From Ryuthela nishihirai (taxonomy: Eukaryota; Arthropoda; Arachnida; Araneae; Heptathelidae): a stretch of 64,000 nt of DNA. Where the stretch lies: assembly GCA_038380435.1 (NCBI GenBank), contig JAWZYU010000013.1, positions 9,127,901 to 9,191,900 on the forward strand, in the 5' to 3' direction. Each line of letters opens with the position of its first letter. Position 1 is the stretch's first letter. A program made the translations under genes and the position numbers. Below the pieces are notes generated by a model. The model did no database searches and was not told where the DNA came from. It worked only from the letters and a program-made list of their open reading frames with translations. Shown piece by piece: positions 41,701 through 51,254 of the stretch.

Positions 41701-44028
41701 AAAACAATGTTTTTGTAACTTTTTTTCACTAAAAAAAAGCTAATATACTTTTGCAAACTGTTGAAAAACGAATTTATTTCTACTCATTTTTATGATTTGT
41801 TCTCCTTTTGTATGACAGAGTAATTATATTTTTTGAATTTGCAAAGTTACTTTGCAATTATTGTGTATATCATATACCATTTTTTAAAACAATTTATGCC
41901 ATTTGCAACATTATCTTTCTTTATTACACTATAATTCAAATGAAGTTACATTCTTAAGTGTTACATAATCTTTAAATTTGCTCATCACTAATGTTATGTA
42001 TATAAATCATATTTGGCACTTCTATTAGAAATATGTTGCTTGCATTTCAAATAAAGATATTCTGTAAAGGCCACCTTTAATTCAAACATAAAATCCTCTA
42101 GAAAAACAGCTTTCAGTATTATCTTTGAAAATATATCCATTATGTATGAAATCTCTGAATCTGGAAATGAGAGCATGCAATACTTATACACTGTATATTT
42201 CAATTTATTCTGCACTAAATAAAAATGAAAAGAGAAGGTATTTTTAAAATACAAATACTATACAGTAATGCTGAATCAAATATAAAATATTATATGTTAA
42301 TGGTACTGTTAGAGAGGGTTAAACAGGATGAAGTTTGTGATTCAGGCTCATCATGGAATAAAAGATTTCTGGGAGTCTAATGAATGCATAAAAGTGATGA
42401 GAGCATGATGATAGAAGGTTTAAGATGAGACAATAGAGCTATATAAATAAGTTAAAGAGGTGTCCAGACTTGCAGCTTGCATTTCACACAGCTAAAAATA
42501 AAAATATACTTATCTTCCATATGCCCATTAATGAGTAACAACTAAAAGAATACTAAAATAACTAACTCAATGGCTTCATATTAACTTCAAATATAGGACA
42601 CCGGCAATTTTGTCCAAGTAAGTAATAGAAACAGCTTTGATGCCCTATCTTCTTTTGAAGCAAAAAAGAATCATGCAATGAATTCATCATTATATCCTTT
42701 TACATTTTAGGGCACATATAGGTATGGAGAAATTTTTTAATTTTTTCAATTTTCATTTTTAGCGGTAATTTGCAGGGAACTATTATGCCCCTAAAATACC
42801 TATCTTTCCTCTGTTTCAGAGGGGAATTTTTTCCCTATTAAACACTGCACCTCTAAGTTTTAACTTGATATGATCAACCCTTGTTAAATTTCCCCCCTCC
42901 CTCTCTTTTTTGGGAGGAACAAAGAGGGGGAATAATTTAAAATATCCCATGACATTCTCAATATGACATGCTTTCATTTGAGATATAACTCATTAAGATT
43001 GACCTCTGCAAAATTTCCCTCCTTTTGGGGAAAGAGAGATGAGGATAAAATTTGAGGTAGCTTATGACACTTGCTACATAACAAGATTTCTTTTGACACA
43101 TAACTTGCTACTCTCAGCACTTGCATTTGAAGGCTACAAAGGAACAAATTATGGAAGATAATTTTTTTATATTATGCTACATCGTAAGGCCAGCCTCCAA
43201 CTTTGTTGCTGTGGATATTTTAACATCACATTAGTTCTTTTCCTATAAAACTTTGATCTAGTATCATTTTCTGAAAATAAATGAGGCCTTGGATATGGAA
43301 GCGTATTGATTTCTGTAGATTTATTTCTGTTAGTTAATGATATTTTGATCGGCTGATTTATTGATCTTCCTGAGTTATGCTAGATCGGAGGCCAACTTAA
43401 AAGTTGTTACAAGTATTTTATTTAACATCCCATTAGGTTATATGTAATTTTTCTTTTTTTAGTGGAAAAATTTGAGCTTGTACCATTTTCTGAAAATGAA
43501 TGTTTTGGATACAGAGGCAAAATAGATTTCCTTGCTACGGAAATCAGCCATTAAGTGGGACGGCAATTTTGTGAAGGAGTCCCCCTCTCCTAAACTCATG
43601 GTGAAACTTTCACCACCACCCCTCTAGAAAAATATAATTTTTTTAAAATTACAAGTTTTTGTTTATATTGAATAATTTTAAAGGCAATCCCCCCTCTCAG
43701 TACCTTGGCTGTGCCACACAGACAATATAACACTTTTTTTTTCTTTTTTCTTTTTTGTTGCACAAGCCTTTCTGTACTTAGCCAAGATCGGCAAACTTCA
43801 ACACCCAAAGAAAAATTCATAATGTTTAGCAAAAAAGGCAGCCAAGGAAGTTTCTTTCTATTTCATAACCAGTTCAGAAAATCCTGTGAATGTGAGAAGT
43901 CCAAGTCACTTTTATAAACACTAGCCTAAAATGTATAATACTGAAAAGAATCATTGAAAGAAATAAAAATCATACTTCAGGTTAAATATTATATTATTCG
44001 GGGGTACATATTTTTTCAATAAATACAT
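41701..44028. other. AKAP1 intron 2, partly low-complexity
   Basis: No gene is supported. It contains a weak tandem pattern (about 42720-43110) of pyrimidine-purine hairpin blocks such as TTTCCCTCCTTTTGGGGAAAG, and a two-unit repeat at 43180-43575. Elsewhere it is plain A+T-rich DNA. Confidence 0.35.
43180..43575. repeat. Degenerate two-unit tandem repeat, about 204 bp
   Basis: Two diverged units start at about 43184 and 43388. Shared landmarks are GGCCAGCCTCCAAC versus GGAGGCCAAC, ACATCACATTAG versus ACATCCCATTAG, CATTTTCTGAAAATAAATG versus CATTTTCTGAAAATGAATG, and a GATTTC end. The class is unknown. Confidence 0.5.
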
Positions 44029-45110
44029 TACTGGTCATTAAAAGTGCAACACCAGGAAAGACAAGAGATATCAAAGCCATATTTAGTGAATACATAGCTT
44101 ATGTTAAAAGGATCAAATGATTACAAATACAATTCAGTTAGACTTGTGGAATACAAAGAAATCGGTATCTTGTGTAACCACCATGCGCTTTTCGCTCATA
44201 GTGGCTACACAAGATGCTACACAGTCCGGCATTGAGAGGATGAGACATCGGATGTGTGTTTGGGGAATGTCAGTCCATACAGTTTCGATACATAGCCAAA
44301 GTTCATTGTTGTAGCAGCTGCTGGTGTGCGAGTCATTGTGAGAATATGCACCAGACGTGTTCAATTGGGAACAGATCCAGTGAATGCACAGGTCAAGGCA
44401 GAAGTGTCACATGGTGGCTATCCAGGAATTGGTGAATGATACATGCTACATGTGGTCAGGCATTATCCTATTGATAAATGGCACCAGAGAGCCCTGAAGA
44501 TAAGAAACGACTACAGGCTCCAACACCTCAGTGATGTAACGCTGGCTGTTCAAAGTACCGGTAATGCGTACAAGATGGGGGCCATTTACCTGTACCTGTA
44601 TGGCACTGCATCATGCATGTTTCACTGAGCCTGTTGCCACGGTACCTCCAGATACGGATTCATCCATCATGGTGCTGCATACTGAAGCAGGATTAGTCTG
44701 AAAAGACTATGCGATGCCATTCGCACATCCATGTGCGACGTTCTTGGCACCATTACAGTCGCATATGCCTGTGTTGTAGAGTCAATAGTAGCTGAAGCAA
44801 TGGCTACCTAGCAAAGATGCCCTGATGCTGCAGACGATGTCAAACCATATGTGCAAACACTGGTTGATGTGGCTGTACAATCATTCACAGCCATGTGCAC
44901 AAGATGTCTGGCCTGTCGCTGGTTTGTGTGACAGGGCTGTTGAGATCCCTCATGTCAGTGAGTTTGTTCCTCCTCTACCCAGTGACACTATATTCTCATC
45001 ATTGTGGCAGCATTCTATCGAACAGAAGCACCGATGTCTCGGTACAATAATCCGCCTTCCTGTAATCCCACAATTCTTTGCAACCGAACTTGTGCATACA
45101 TTCACTGCAG
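44029..45110 (-). mobile_element. Tc1-like transposon copy 2, decayed
   Basis: The left end ACTGGTCATTAAAAGTGCAA is the TIR type of a common arthropod Tc1 family, with TA-rich flank just before it. On the minus strand the transposase can be traced in broken frames: an RIMPDHM-like remnant of DNARPH, a HTSGAYSH segment in place of PIEHVWD, and the C-terminal LCIETVWTDIPQTHIRCL, VVTQDT block. The right TIR was not found, so that end is truncated or eroded. Confidence 0.7.
44134..44364 (-). pseudogene. Tc1-like transposase C-terminal fragment
   Basis: 76 open codons corresponding to the last part of a Tc1 transposase. WLCIETVWTDIPQTHIRCLI resembles the AIxxEWxxIPQxxIxxLI helix after the DDE Glu, and VVTQDT stands for the GGHTRY end. 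The catalytic residues lie upstream in other frames. Confidence 0.6.
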
Positions 45111-45324
45111 ACTCAAATAGATTTATTTTTAAACTTTATCATAATTTTTTCAAGTGGAATAAACAGGTAAAAAAATATATAAAAGATTTAAATGTTATTT
45201 TCAATATTTGATTAGAAACAATGGGGGAAAAAAATCGGATTTCTATTGGGATTTTTTTTCCTCAACCTTGTATTATGGGAGCGAAACTTGAGTCCCCAAT
45301 CACTAGAATTCGAAATGAGAAAGC

Positions 45325-45356
45325 TTTTTTTTTTTTTGGGGGGGGGGGGGGGGGGG
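45325..45356 (+). repeat. Poly(T)13-poly(G)19 tract
   Basis: A run of 13 T is followed directly by 19 G. On the plus strand the G-run could form a quadruplex; on the minus strand it reads as poly-Pro/poly-Lys in a spurious ORF. It lies between a Tc1 relic and a solo LTR. Confidence 0.9.
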
Positions 45357-45399
45357 AGCTCTGACATAGAAAGTGTTAAAGAGAAAAAGAGAAGTACTA

Positions 45400-46173
45400 T
45401 CTGATGGTTCACCCATTCACTTTTACTTTTCCTTAACAGGTTTTACTTTATTTACATAATTATCATTTTAGGGTTTTAAGTTGATCCATGCTTTCGGATT
45501 GCATGTGGAAGGATATACCAAATTATGTCATATCTAGCATGAGTGCGTGATCATTGTATGCAAATGTTGCACATGTCAGTTTGCATGCCAGCAGTATAGA
45601 GCAAATGACCTTAGGTCACATAGTCAGAAGTTAGAGCTTTGGTGGTAGAGGGTTGTTGGGTTGTTTTACCTCTGAGCGGCACTTTTTTGCACACCATGGG
45701 CTAAATGGCCAGGTCACATGGACTCCGAAGGCTCAGAGAAGGTTGGGGGAGGGGACCCACTGGAACAGCTGTTGGGAGACAGATGGTAGCCTCCCGTCAA
45801 GGCCATCCAGCATGTTCTTGTGGTAGAGGGAGTAGATAGTTGATGGTGTGAAGTGTTAGTTGCTCAATGAGGAGCAAGTTTATTTTGTGAAGAATTGCTT
45901 TTTGGTGCAACGTAGATTAGTCTCGAATTTGAATAAACAGTTATTTATTTTATGAAATTTGTGTTTGACTTTCTTACTTTTTCTCATGAACAGAGTTTGT
46001 TTAAAATTGTTGATTTTTTTTTTTAACTTTGATGGAAAATCATCTAAGTTTCTTTTTTCGCCTAACGCTAATGAAAAAGAACTCTTGTTTAATTTATTGA
46101 CAAAATTAATTGCCTAGTGCCCAAAAATATCTGCTATCTGGAAAATTAAGTTAACATACTTTGGAGCCTTACA
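45400..46173 (+). mobile_element. Solo LTR copy 2, carrying a SINE-A
   Basis: Plus-strand copy of the LTR at 56366, starting TCTGATGGTTC (first T of TG, second base mutated) and ending TTTGGAGCCTTACA. The conserved CCATTCACTTTTAC block and TTTGACTTTCTTAC region align with copy 3. A truncated SINE-A (45653-45819) is inserted. No perfect target-site duplication was found (flanks ACTA and TTAT). Confidence 0.75.
45653..45819 (-). mobile_element. SINE-A copy 10, truncated
   Basis: The 3' 167 bp of SINE-A inserted in solo LTR copy 2, with an 11-bp target-site duplication GTGGTAGAGGG (45642-45652 and 45820-45830). The head is absent. It shows that SINE-A was still active after this LTR inserted. 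Confidence 0.87.
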
Positions 46174-46356
46174 TTATGTTGTATTCAGTAGGGGATCTTT
46201 ACTTAGGTCGAGTTTATTTTAAAACTTTGTGAACTTGAATACTGTAATGTATTTACAATTATCTTTGCTGCATTATTGCAGTTTATTCTGTATTTTAACA
46301 CTGTGCATTAGAATTTTTAATAACTTTGTTCTTTAAAATAAAAAATAAAACTGGAG

Positions 46357-46826
46357 CCATGTCTGGTTGTAAATCTAAAATTAGAAGAAAAGACTGAGGT
46401 TATTAGAAGAATGGATGGTGGGCAATCACATCCTACTGTTTGTAAGGAGCTACATATTGCCCCCTGCACTGTAACAATGATCATAAATTTAAAAAGAAGA
46501 TAGAAACTGCAAGAAGGAAAACTGCTACAATTCTTATATTAATCACATGGCCTTGTGATTATAAAAATGGAAGTTACTCTCATTGTGGGTTGACAAGTCA
46601 AATGAAACATTATCTCACACAAAATGTTATTTGTGATAAAGCAAAGAATTTGTTTAATGAGATAAAAGAAAAGGAAGGCGGTGATTAAACTTTCATTGTA
46701 AACAAAGGCTGGTTGGCTAATTTCAAGCAGCAAACTTAAATTTACAATATAAAAATATTGTAAACTGACTGCCACTGCTGATGAAGAAGAAGCAAGGGCA
46801 TATCCTGAGCACTTCAAGTGACTCAA
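46357..46826 (+). pseudogene. Tigger/pogo transposase N-terminal fragment
   Basis: Broken frames read MSGCKSKIRRK, EVIRRMDGGQSHPTVCKEL, HIAPCTVTMI, then after a gap KAKNLFNEIKEKEGGD and FIVNKGWLANFKQ. This is the order of a CENP-B-type HTH DNA-binding domain (PSQ and brinker-like halves) of Tigger/pogo transposases. The DDE domain is missing: the fragment is cut off at 46827 by the 3' end of an I-like LINE. Confidence 0.7.
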
Positions 46827-47390
46827 GCTGTTTGGTTGTTTGGCGTTTTATGGTACTCTGACAGCTAAGGCCATAATGCTCCAAACGAGGAAAATAAGAG
46901 GGTAAAAGAGAAACCTACAACCAATTGGATTGGATTGTTTTACCTCTGAGCGGCACTTTTTTGCACACCATGGGCTAAATGGCCAGGCCACAAGGACCCC
47001 GAAGGCTCAGAGAAGGTTGGGGGAGGGGACCCACTGGAACAGCTGTTTTGGGAGACAGATGGTAGCCTCCCGTCAAGGCCATCCAGCGTGTTCTTTAATG
47101 TGCACATGGTATGGCTCTCCTGCACACGGGGCCACGGCTTAACGTCCCATCCGACGGATGGCGGCCTTTTCAAGCCCATCGGTGTCCCCTACTGACTGTG
47201 GGCAGGGCGGGGAAATTTTGTGGAGATAGATCTCAATGCTGACCCAGCTAGGACTCGAACCTGGGAACTACAGATTACGAGCCTGGCGCGCTACCGACTG
47301 AGCCACCCCCACCCCAACCTACAACCAAAGTTAAAGTCAAAAGTGTAAAGGACAAAACCAATAGATATAAAGAACACAAAAAACATATCA
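46827..47390 (-). mobile_element. I-like LINE 3' end, split by SINE-A
   Basis: Minus-strand 3' end of the I-like LINE: TTGGTTGTTTGGCGTTTTAT at the left edge, then GGCCATAATGCTCCAAACG. It continues after the SINE-A as ACAACCAAAGTTAAAGTC (47321 onward). Only the 3' UTR is present. Confidence 0.65.
46924..47315 (-). mobile_element. SINE-A copy 11, full length, reference copy
   Basis: Best complete SINE-A (392 bp). On the minus strand it runs from the tRNA head (A box TGGCTCAGTCGG, B box GGTTCGAGTCC) through the body to a TCCAATCCAAT tail. A perfect 12-bp target-site duplication AACCTACAACCA flanks it (46912-46923 and 47316-47327). Confidence 0.92.
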
Positions 47391-47569
47391 TCATCAAGCA
47401 GCCATGGGCTATGGAGGTCAAACCAGACCATGCAATTTGGTCCTCCAAGCATATCTGTCCTGAGCTATACCTCTGCATCTTGTCACTTCATACCAATTCT
47501 AACAAGGCCATGTTTGACATTGTCTGCCCACCACATCCTAGGTCACCCCTTCTTTCTGTCTTTCTGAGG
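47391..47569 (-). mobile_element. LINE-A 3' end fragment (copy 6)
   Basis: 180 bp of the LINE-A 3' end in minus orientation, from ATCATCATCAAGCAGCC (tail) to the GRPRMRW-coding region. It joins directly to a headed SINE-A fragment at 47570 through the shared bases TCTGAGGA. Confidence 0.75.
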
Positions 47570-47881
47570 ACTCCAAAGGCTCAGAGAAGGTTGGGGGGGG
47601 GGGGGACCTACTGGACAGCTGTTAGGAGACATGATAACCTCCCATCAAGACCATCCAGCATGTTCTTTAACGTGCACAGGGTATGGCTCTCCCACACATG
47701 GGTCCATGGCTTAATGCCCCATCCAATGGAAGATGGCCTTTCTAAGACCATCAACATCCCCTACTGGCCAAGTGCAGGATGGGGAGTTTTACAAAGATAA
47801 CTCTCAATGCTGGCCCAGGTGGGACTTGAACCTGGGAACTGCAGATTAGGAGACTGGCACACTACCAATTGAGCCACCTCC
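47570..47881 (-). mobile_element. SINE-A copy 12, tail missing
   Basis: SINE-A from the ACTCCAAAGGCTCAGAGAAGG body block to the tRNA-like head (B box GGTTCAAGTCC on the minus strand). Its 3' tail is absent, so this is not ordinary 5' truncation; it is fused to LINE-A at the left. Confidence 0.75.
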
Positions 47882-48068
47882 AACCTACAGATATTTTGTA
47901 AGTTTTAAAGTAGTGAGCATAGTGAATCTTATAATCCCTCATGTAAAAAAAGTTGAGTACAATGTTATATACATTTACTAAATTTTTAAATAATTATATT
48001 AGTTATTAAATTTTGGGTCATTTAAAATTAATACTGCTCTACTAATCAAAATATTTAGAAATATTATG

Positions 48069-48183
48069 GTTTCTGCTGAGGTCCTGCCATCCTCTCAGAC
48101 CTTCTACTATGGCATATAAACTGACAGGCTCCTGTCAGACCTCTGTGGCAAGCAGCTGCTTGAGGGGGTATTTATTTTTATTA
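48069..48183 (+). mobile_element. SINE-B copy 3, 5'-truncated
   Basis: Only the body and 3' end of SINE-B (TCTGCTGAGGTCCTGCCATC to TGCTTGAGGGGGTATTTATT). It lies 26 bp downstream (plus-strand sense) of unassigned DNA and just outside the GC-donor exon of AKAP1 at 48209. Confidence 0.8.
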
Positions 48184-48208
48184 TTTTTATGGTTAAAACA
48201 ACACTTGC

Positions 48209-48353
48209 CTTATTTGCCTAAGTGAAGAAATAGGAAGGATGGAATATCCTCCATAGTCAACAAATTTTATTTGGCAGTCTTCCATGTTTTCACACACAAG
48301 TGTTATCTGAGCTCTATACCATCCACCACTCATTGGAGCAGCACAAATGAATC
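48209..48353 (-). CDS. AKAP1: AKAP1 Tudor core exon with GC donor
   Basis: This 145-nt exon encodes the Tudor barrel core. ICAAP is followed by GGWYRAQI and then VDYGGYSILPISSLRQIR, where the aromatic VDYGGY strand and the LRQIR helix are hallmarks of the AKAP1 Tudor fold. The acceptor AG is at 48354-48355. The phase-1 entry joins the previous exon cleanly, and the exit is phase 2 (AG, completed by G of the next exon to give Arg). The donor reads AG then GCAAGT at 48208-48203, so it is a GC donor rather than GT. No GT in a usable phase lies at this point. The downstream intron is 8.2 kb and carries LINE-A, SINE-A, Tc1, mariner, Tigger and LTR pieces. Confidence 0.88.
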
Positions 48354-48989
48354 CTAAAGAGCACAATGAATATTAAGTTTCAAACATAAGAATTATGTAA
48401 TACATACATCACAACTAAGTAAATGTTTCAATTTGATCTTTTTTTTTACCAAATATCTCACTAATTCAGTTACATGTTAAAAACTCAATATTTTTAATTC
48501 CACTGTTTTAAAATTCTAATCCCAACTTTGTTAAATATAAAAATTTTTATATCCTGAATTATCATAAAAACTAATGATGTACTGAACTTCAAATTGCCTG
48601 AATACCAAACAGATTGAATATTTACTACTGATTGTCAGTATAATAAACAGGCCAAAAGTTTAGCTAATATGGAAAACTTTCATACTCAAAATATAGTTAA
48701 ATAATTTATTCTATAATGCAAGATAAATGTCACCTTAAAAACACTGGTATAGATGATGTACTTTATGAAAATTTCTTATTACTAGAGATGCACAGATGAG
48801 AAACACTGAAGAATGGTCAATAAACTTCGATTTAATGTTTGCGATTCACTTACAGTTTAAATAGATGAAAATAAATAGTTGTTTCTTAATCTGTAACTTG
48901 ATTGCATTAATACAAGGATGTAATAGAATCACTATTGCAAAATCGTGCACAATACTAACAAAGAAGTAACTGAAATACATTATATAAAA
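48354..48989. other. AKAP1 intron 1, first part
   Basis: A+T-rich intron sequence without recognised repeats or ORFs between the acceptor of exon 48209-48353 and a SINE-B copy. Confidence 0.45.
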
Positions 48990-49192
48990 GTGGCCGAGTG
49001 GTTAGCGCGCTTGGCTATTGATCTACGGGACCTGGGTTCGAGCCCCGGGTAAGGCATGGATGTTTGTGTTGTTTTTCTGCTGAGGTCCTGCCATCCTCTC
49101 AGACCTTCTACTATGGCATATATAAACTGACAGGCTCCTGTCAGACCTCTGTGGCAAGCAGCTGCTTGAGGGGGTATTTATTTTTTTTTTAT
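48990..49192 (+). mobile_element. SINE-B copy 4, full length
   Basis: Complete SINE-B with A box (TGGCCGAGTGGTTAGC, a better A-box match than copy 1) and B box (GGTTCGAGCCCC). The body carries the GACAGGCTCCTGTCAGAC hairpin. It is antisense to AKAP1 within intron 1. Confidence 0.85.
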
Positions 49193-50053
49193 TTATAGTA
49201 GAATCTAGATTTCAAAACATACTATATGTTCTTCATCAGCAAAATGACGGTAGTTTCTGTGTTAAATTGCGTTATGAGAAGATAGAGATAAGGCAAATGA
49301 AGTAAGAGATTATTGTTGAGATGTGTATGCATTTTCATATGTTGAAAAAATAAACTTTTAAAAACTACTTTGTAGATAGGAGAGTGAGGTACAACAAGTG
49401 GAATCAATTTTGCACATTATGGGTATCTTTTGTAAAGGCTTTCAACAATCTGCTAAAAACTGTCATGAGATATAAAGAATTGATAATTAAAAACTAAAAA
49501 TAACTTTTAATAAGATGACTAAATATATCTTCAGAATAGTCAAGCTAAAAAATTTTTACTTTTAACCCAAATGTTAAAAAACACTAACAGTTAATAATAT
49601 TGTTAGGAATTTCACAATTAACTCACTCACATAAAAGTAGCAGCTCTAACTTTACTAATAGTCATATTGCTTTACCATTAGAAATATTCATTTTTCACAA
49701 TTACTTCCTAAACATACACATATAATTACAAAGATTTAATAAGATTAAATAATGCTGTGTTCAAATTCAGACAAAGATCAAAACAAAACATGTATTTTTT
49801 TTTCCTATTAAACCTCTTCAACTTTTAGCTATTACCAACTTATCTGCTAAAATACTAGTACTTAAGCTAAAAGGAAACTAACTCAGAAAAATATTAATAA
49901 AATATGTTAGCAATAGGGTAAGTTTATTTTTATGTTAAAAACCTCCTTATTATAATTATCTTTTTAAAAAGATAATTTTTTTTATAGATACACCAAGTAA
50001 GAACTTTCCAAGAATCCAAATTTCTTAACTAAAAATTCATTACTTTATCATAC
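49193..50053. other. AKAP1 intron 1, second part
   Basis: Plain A+T-rich intron. A perfect 24-bp palindrome AATTATCTTTTTAAAAAGAT-AATT lies at 49956-49979. No other structure seen. Confidence 0.45.
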
Positions 50054-50228
50054 CTTCAGCAGCATGAAGTTGTGGTGTTTCCACTTGCGAATACAATGTT
50101 AACATGCAATGATCCAAACGACTAAGTGAAGGATATGTGGGATGAGTAGGCTGTTGTAGGAAAAAATGACCAGAAGTGACTGTAGATGATAATATTACAT
50201 CACAGGTTACACCTTCTGGTAAATGCAA
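50054..50228 (-). CDS. AKAP1: AKAP1 Tudor-region exon (first of five in window)
   Basis: AKAP1 anchors protein kinase A and mRNAs at the mitochondrial outer membrane and has a KH domain followed by a C-terminal Tudor domain. This 175-nt exon reads, in the frame starting at its first base, through GHFFLQQPTHPTYPSL and RLDHCMLTLYSQ, which match the start of the AKAP1 extended Tudor domain (an AGHxFxQQxTHPTF motif, then a DxxMxxCYSQ motif in the vertebrate protein). An AG acceptor lies at 50229-50230 after a short pyrimidine stretch, and a GTATGA donor follows at 50053. The exon ends in phase 1 and joins the next exon to give a glycine codon. The upstream KH-domain exon was not found to the right in this window. 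Exon identity rests on motif order and phase agreement. Confidence 0.88.
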
Positions 50229-50882
50229 CTATTGGGAAATAAAAACACACAGAAATAAATGTTTCAACAACACTTTTTAATTAACCCGGAAGTAGGTACA
50301 CCTTTTTTTGCCACATAAGTGGGCCTAATTTGGTCTCTCTGTCACTGAATGAAAACTATGTTCTTGAAAATATTTTACTCTGAAAAAAAATTTTGAACAT
50401 TTTTCCATAATCCTACATTTCACTTCTTGAAAGAATACAAATATAACATTGTTTCATATTTCAGGAAAAAAAAAAACTTTTTTGAATACTGAATACAAAG
50501 TTTTTTAAAATCCATTTAAAATATAGCTTTTACATCTGCATGTAAATAACTTCATTAGGCATACTATGGTCTAAAGGGGTGTACATGATTTTCATATATC
50601 ACCACAGTAAAATGTCAAAATATATTTGTCTATGCAATGCAAACATTCAAGGTCAGCTATATGAGTAGACCCAAGTAAATGATGAATTCATTTGTGACAA
50701 TTCAAAAACTCATATGAATTGGATAAAAGACCAAGGTATTCCGACTTCTGGGTTAAAGCAAATAGAAATATTAAACAAAATGATAGCTGAAACATTACAC
50801 AACAGGCAATTCCACTAACTAATAAATACAAGTAACTCTACAAATCACTATAAGTAAAAAGATTGTTATCAGCTTTTAATTG
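50229..50882. other. Intron upstream of the first AKAP1 exon in window
   Basis: Non-coding A+T-rich sequence directly upstream of the acceptor at 50229-50230. No KH-domain exon is visible here. Confidence 0.45.
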
Positions 50883-51254
50883 ACACTTTACACGTTTATT
50901 AAGTTCTTTGCAATGTGCTATATGTCATAGCTAGTAGAATGTTGATTCAATGACTGCCACCTACGCTGTTTTTCTCAAAACAGTAATATTAGTTTAAAGA
51001 AAAGTCTGTTTAAAAATGTTCCCTTTCATCCTCAATTTCAGTAGTAAGGCCATCATGATTTTTATAATGACCAAGCAACCTATCATGTTAAGCATTGGCT
51101 ATATCTGGGTGTTTTAGAGTTTCAGTGGTAAAGAAAATTTTTCTTAACTTTATCATATTTTAATTCAATTGCAAGAGCATCATTTAAATGTCTGCTGAGA
51201 AGCAGTCTATGCCTTGCACATGCATTCCATTCTCTCTCCCTGAAAAGGGAAGTT

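Noticed and set aside
45212..45412. Minus-strand open frame with PPPPPP and KKKK
   Set aside because: Produced by the poly(T)/poly(G) tract; no conserved domain.
46924..47315. tRNA-like head of SINE-A taken as a tRNA-Thr gene
   Set aside because: Acceptor stem does not close and the sequence continues into the SINE body with target-site duplications around the whole unit.
49956..49979. 24-bp perfect palindrome as a regulatory site
   Set aside because: Composed almost only of A and T in an A+T-rich intron; expected by chance.
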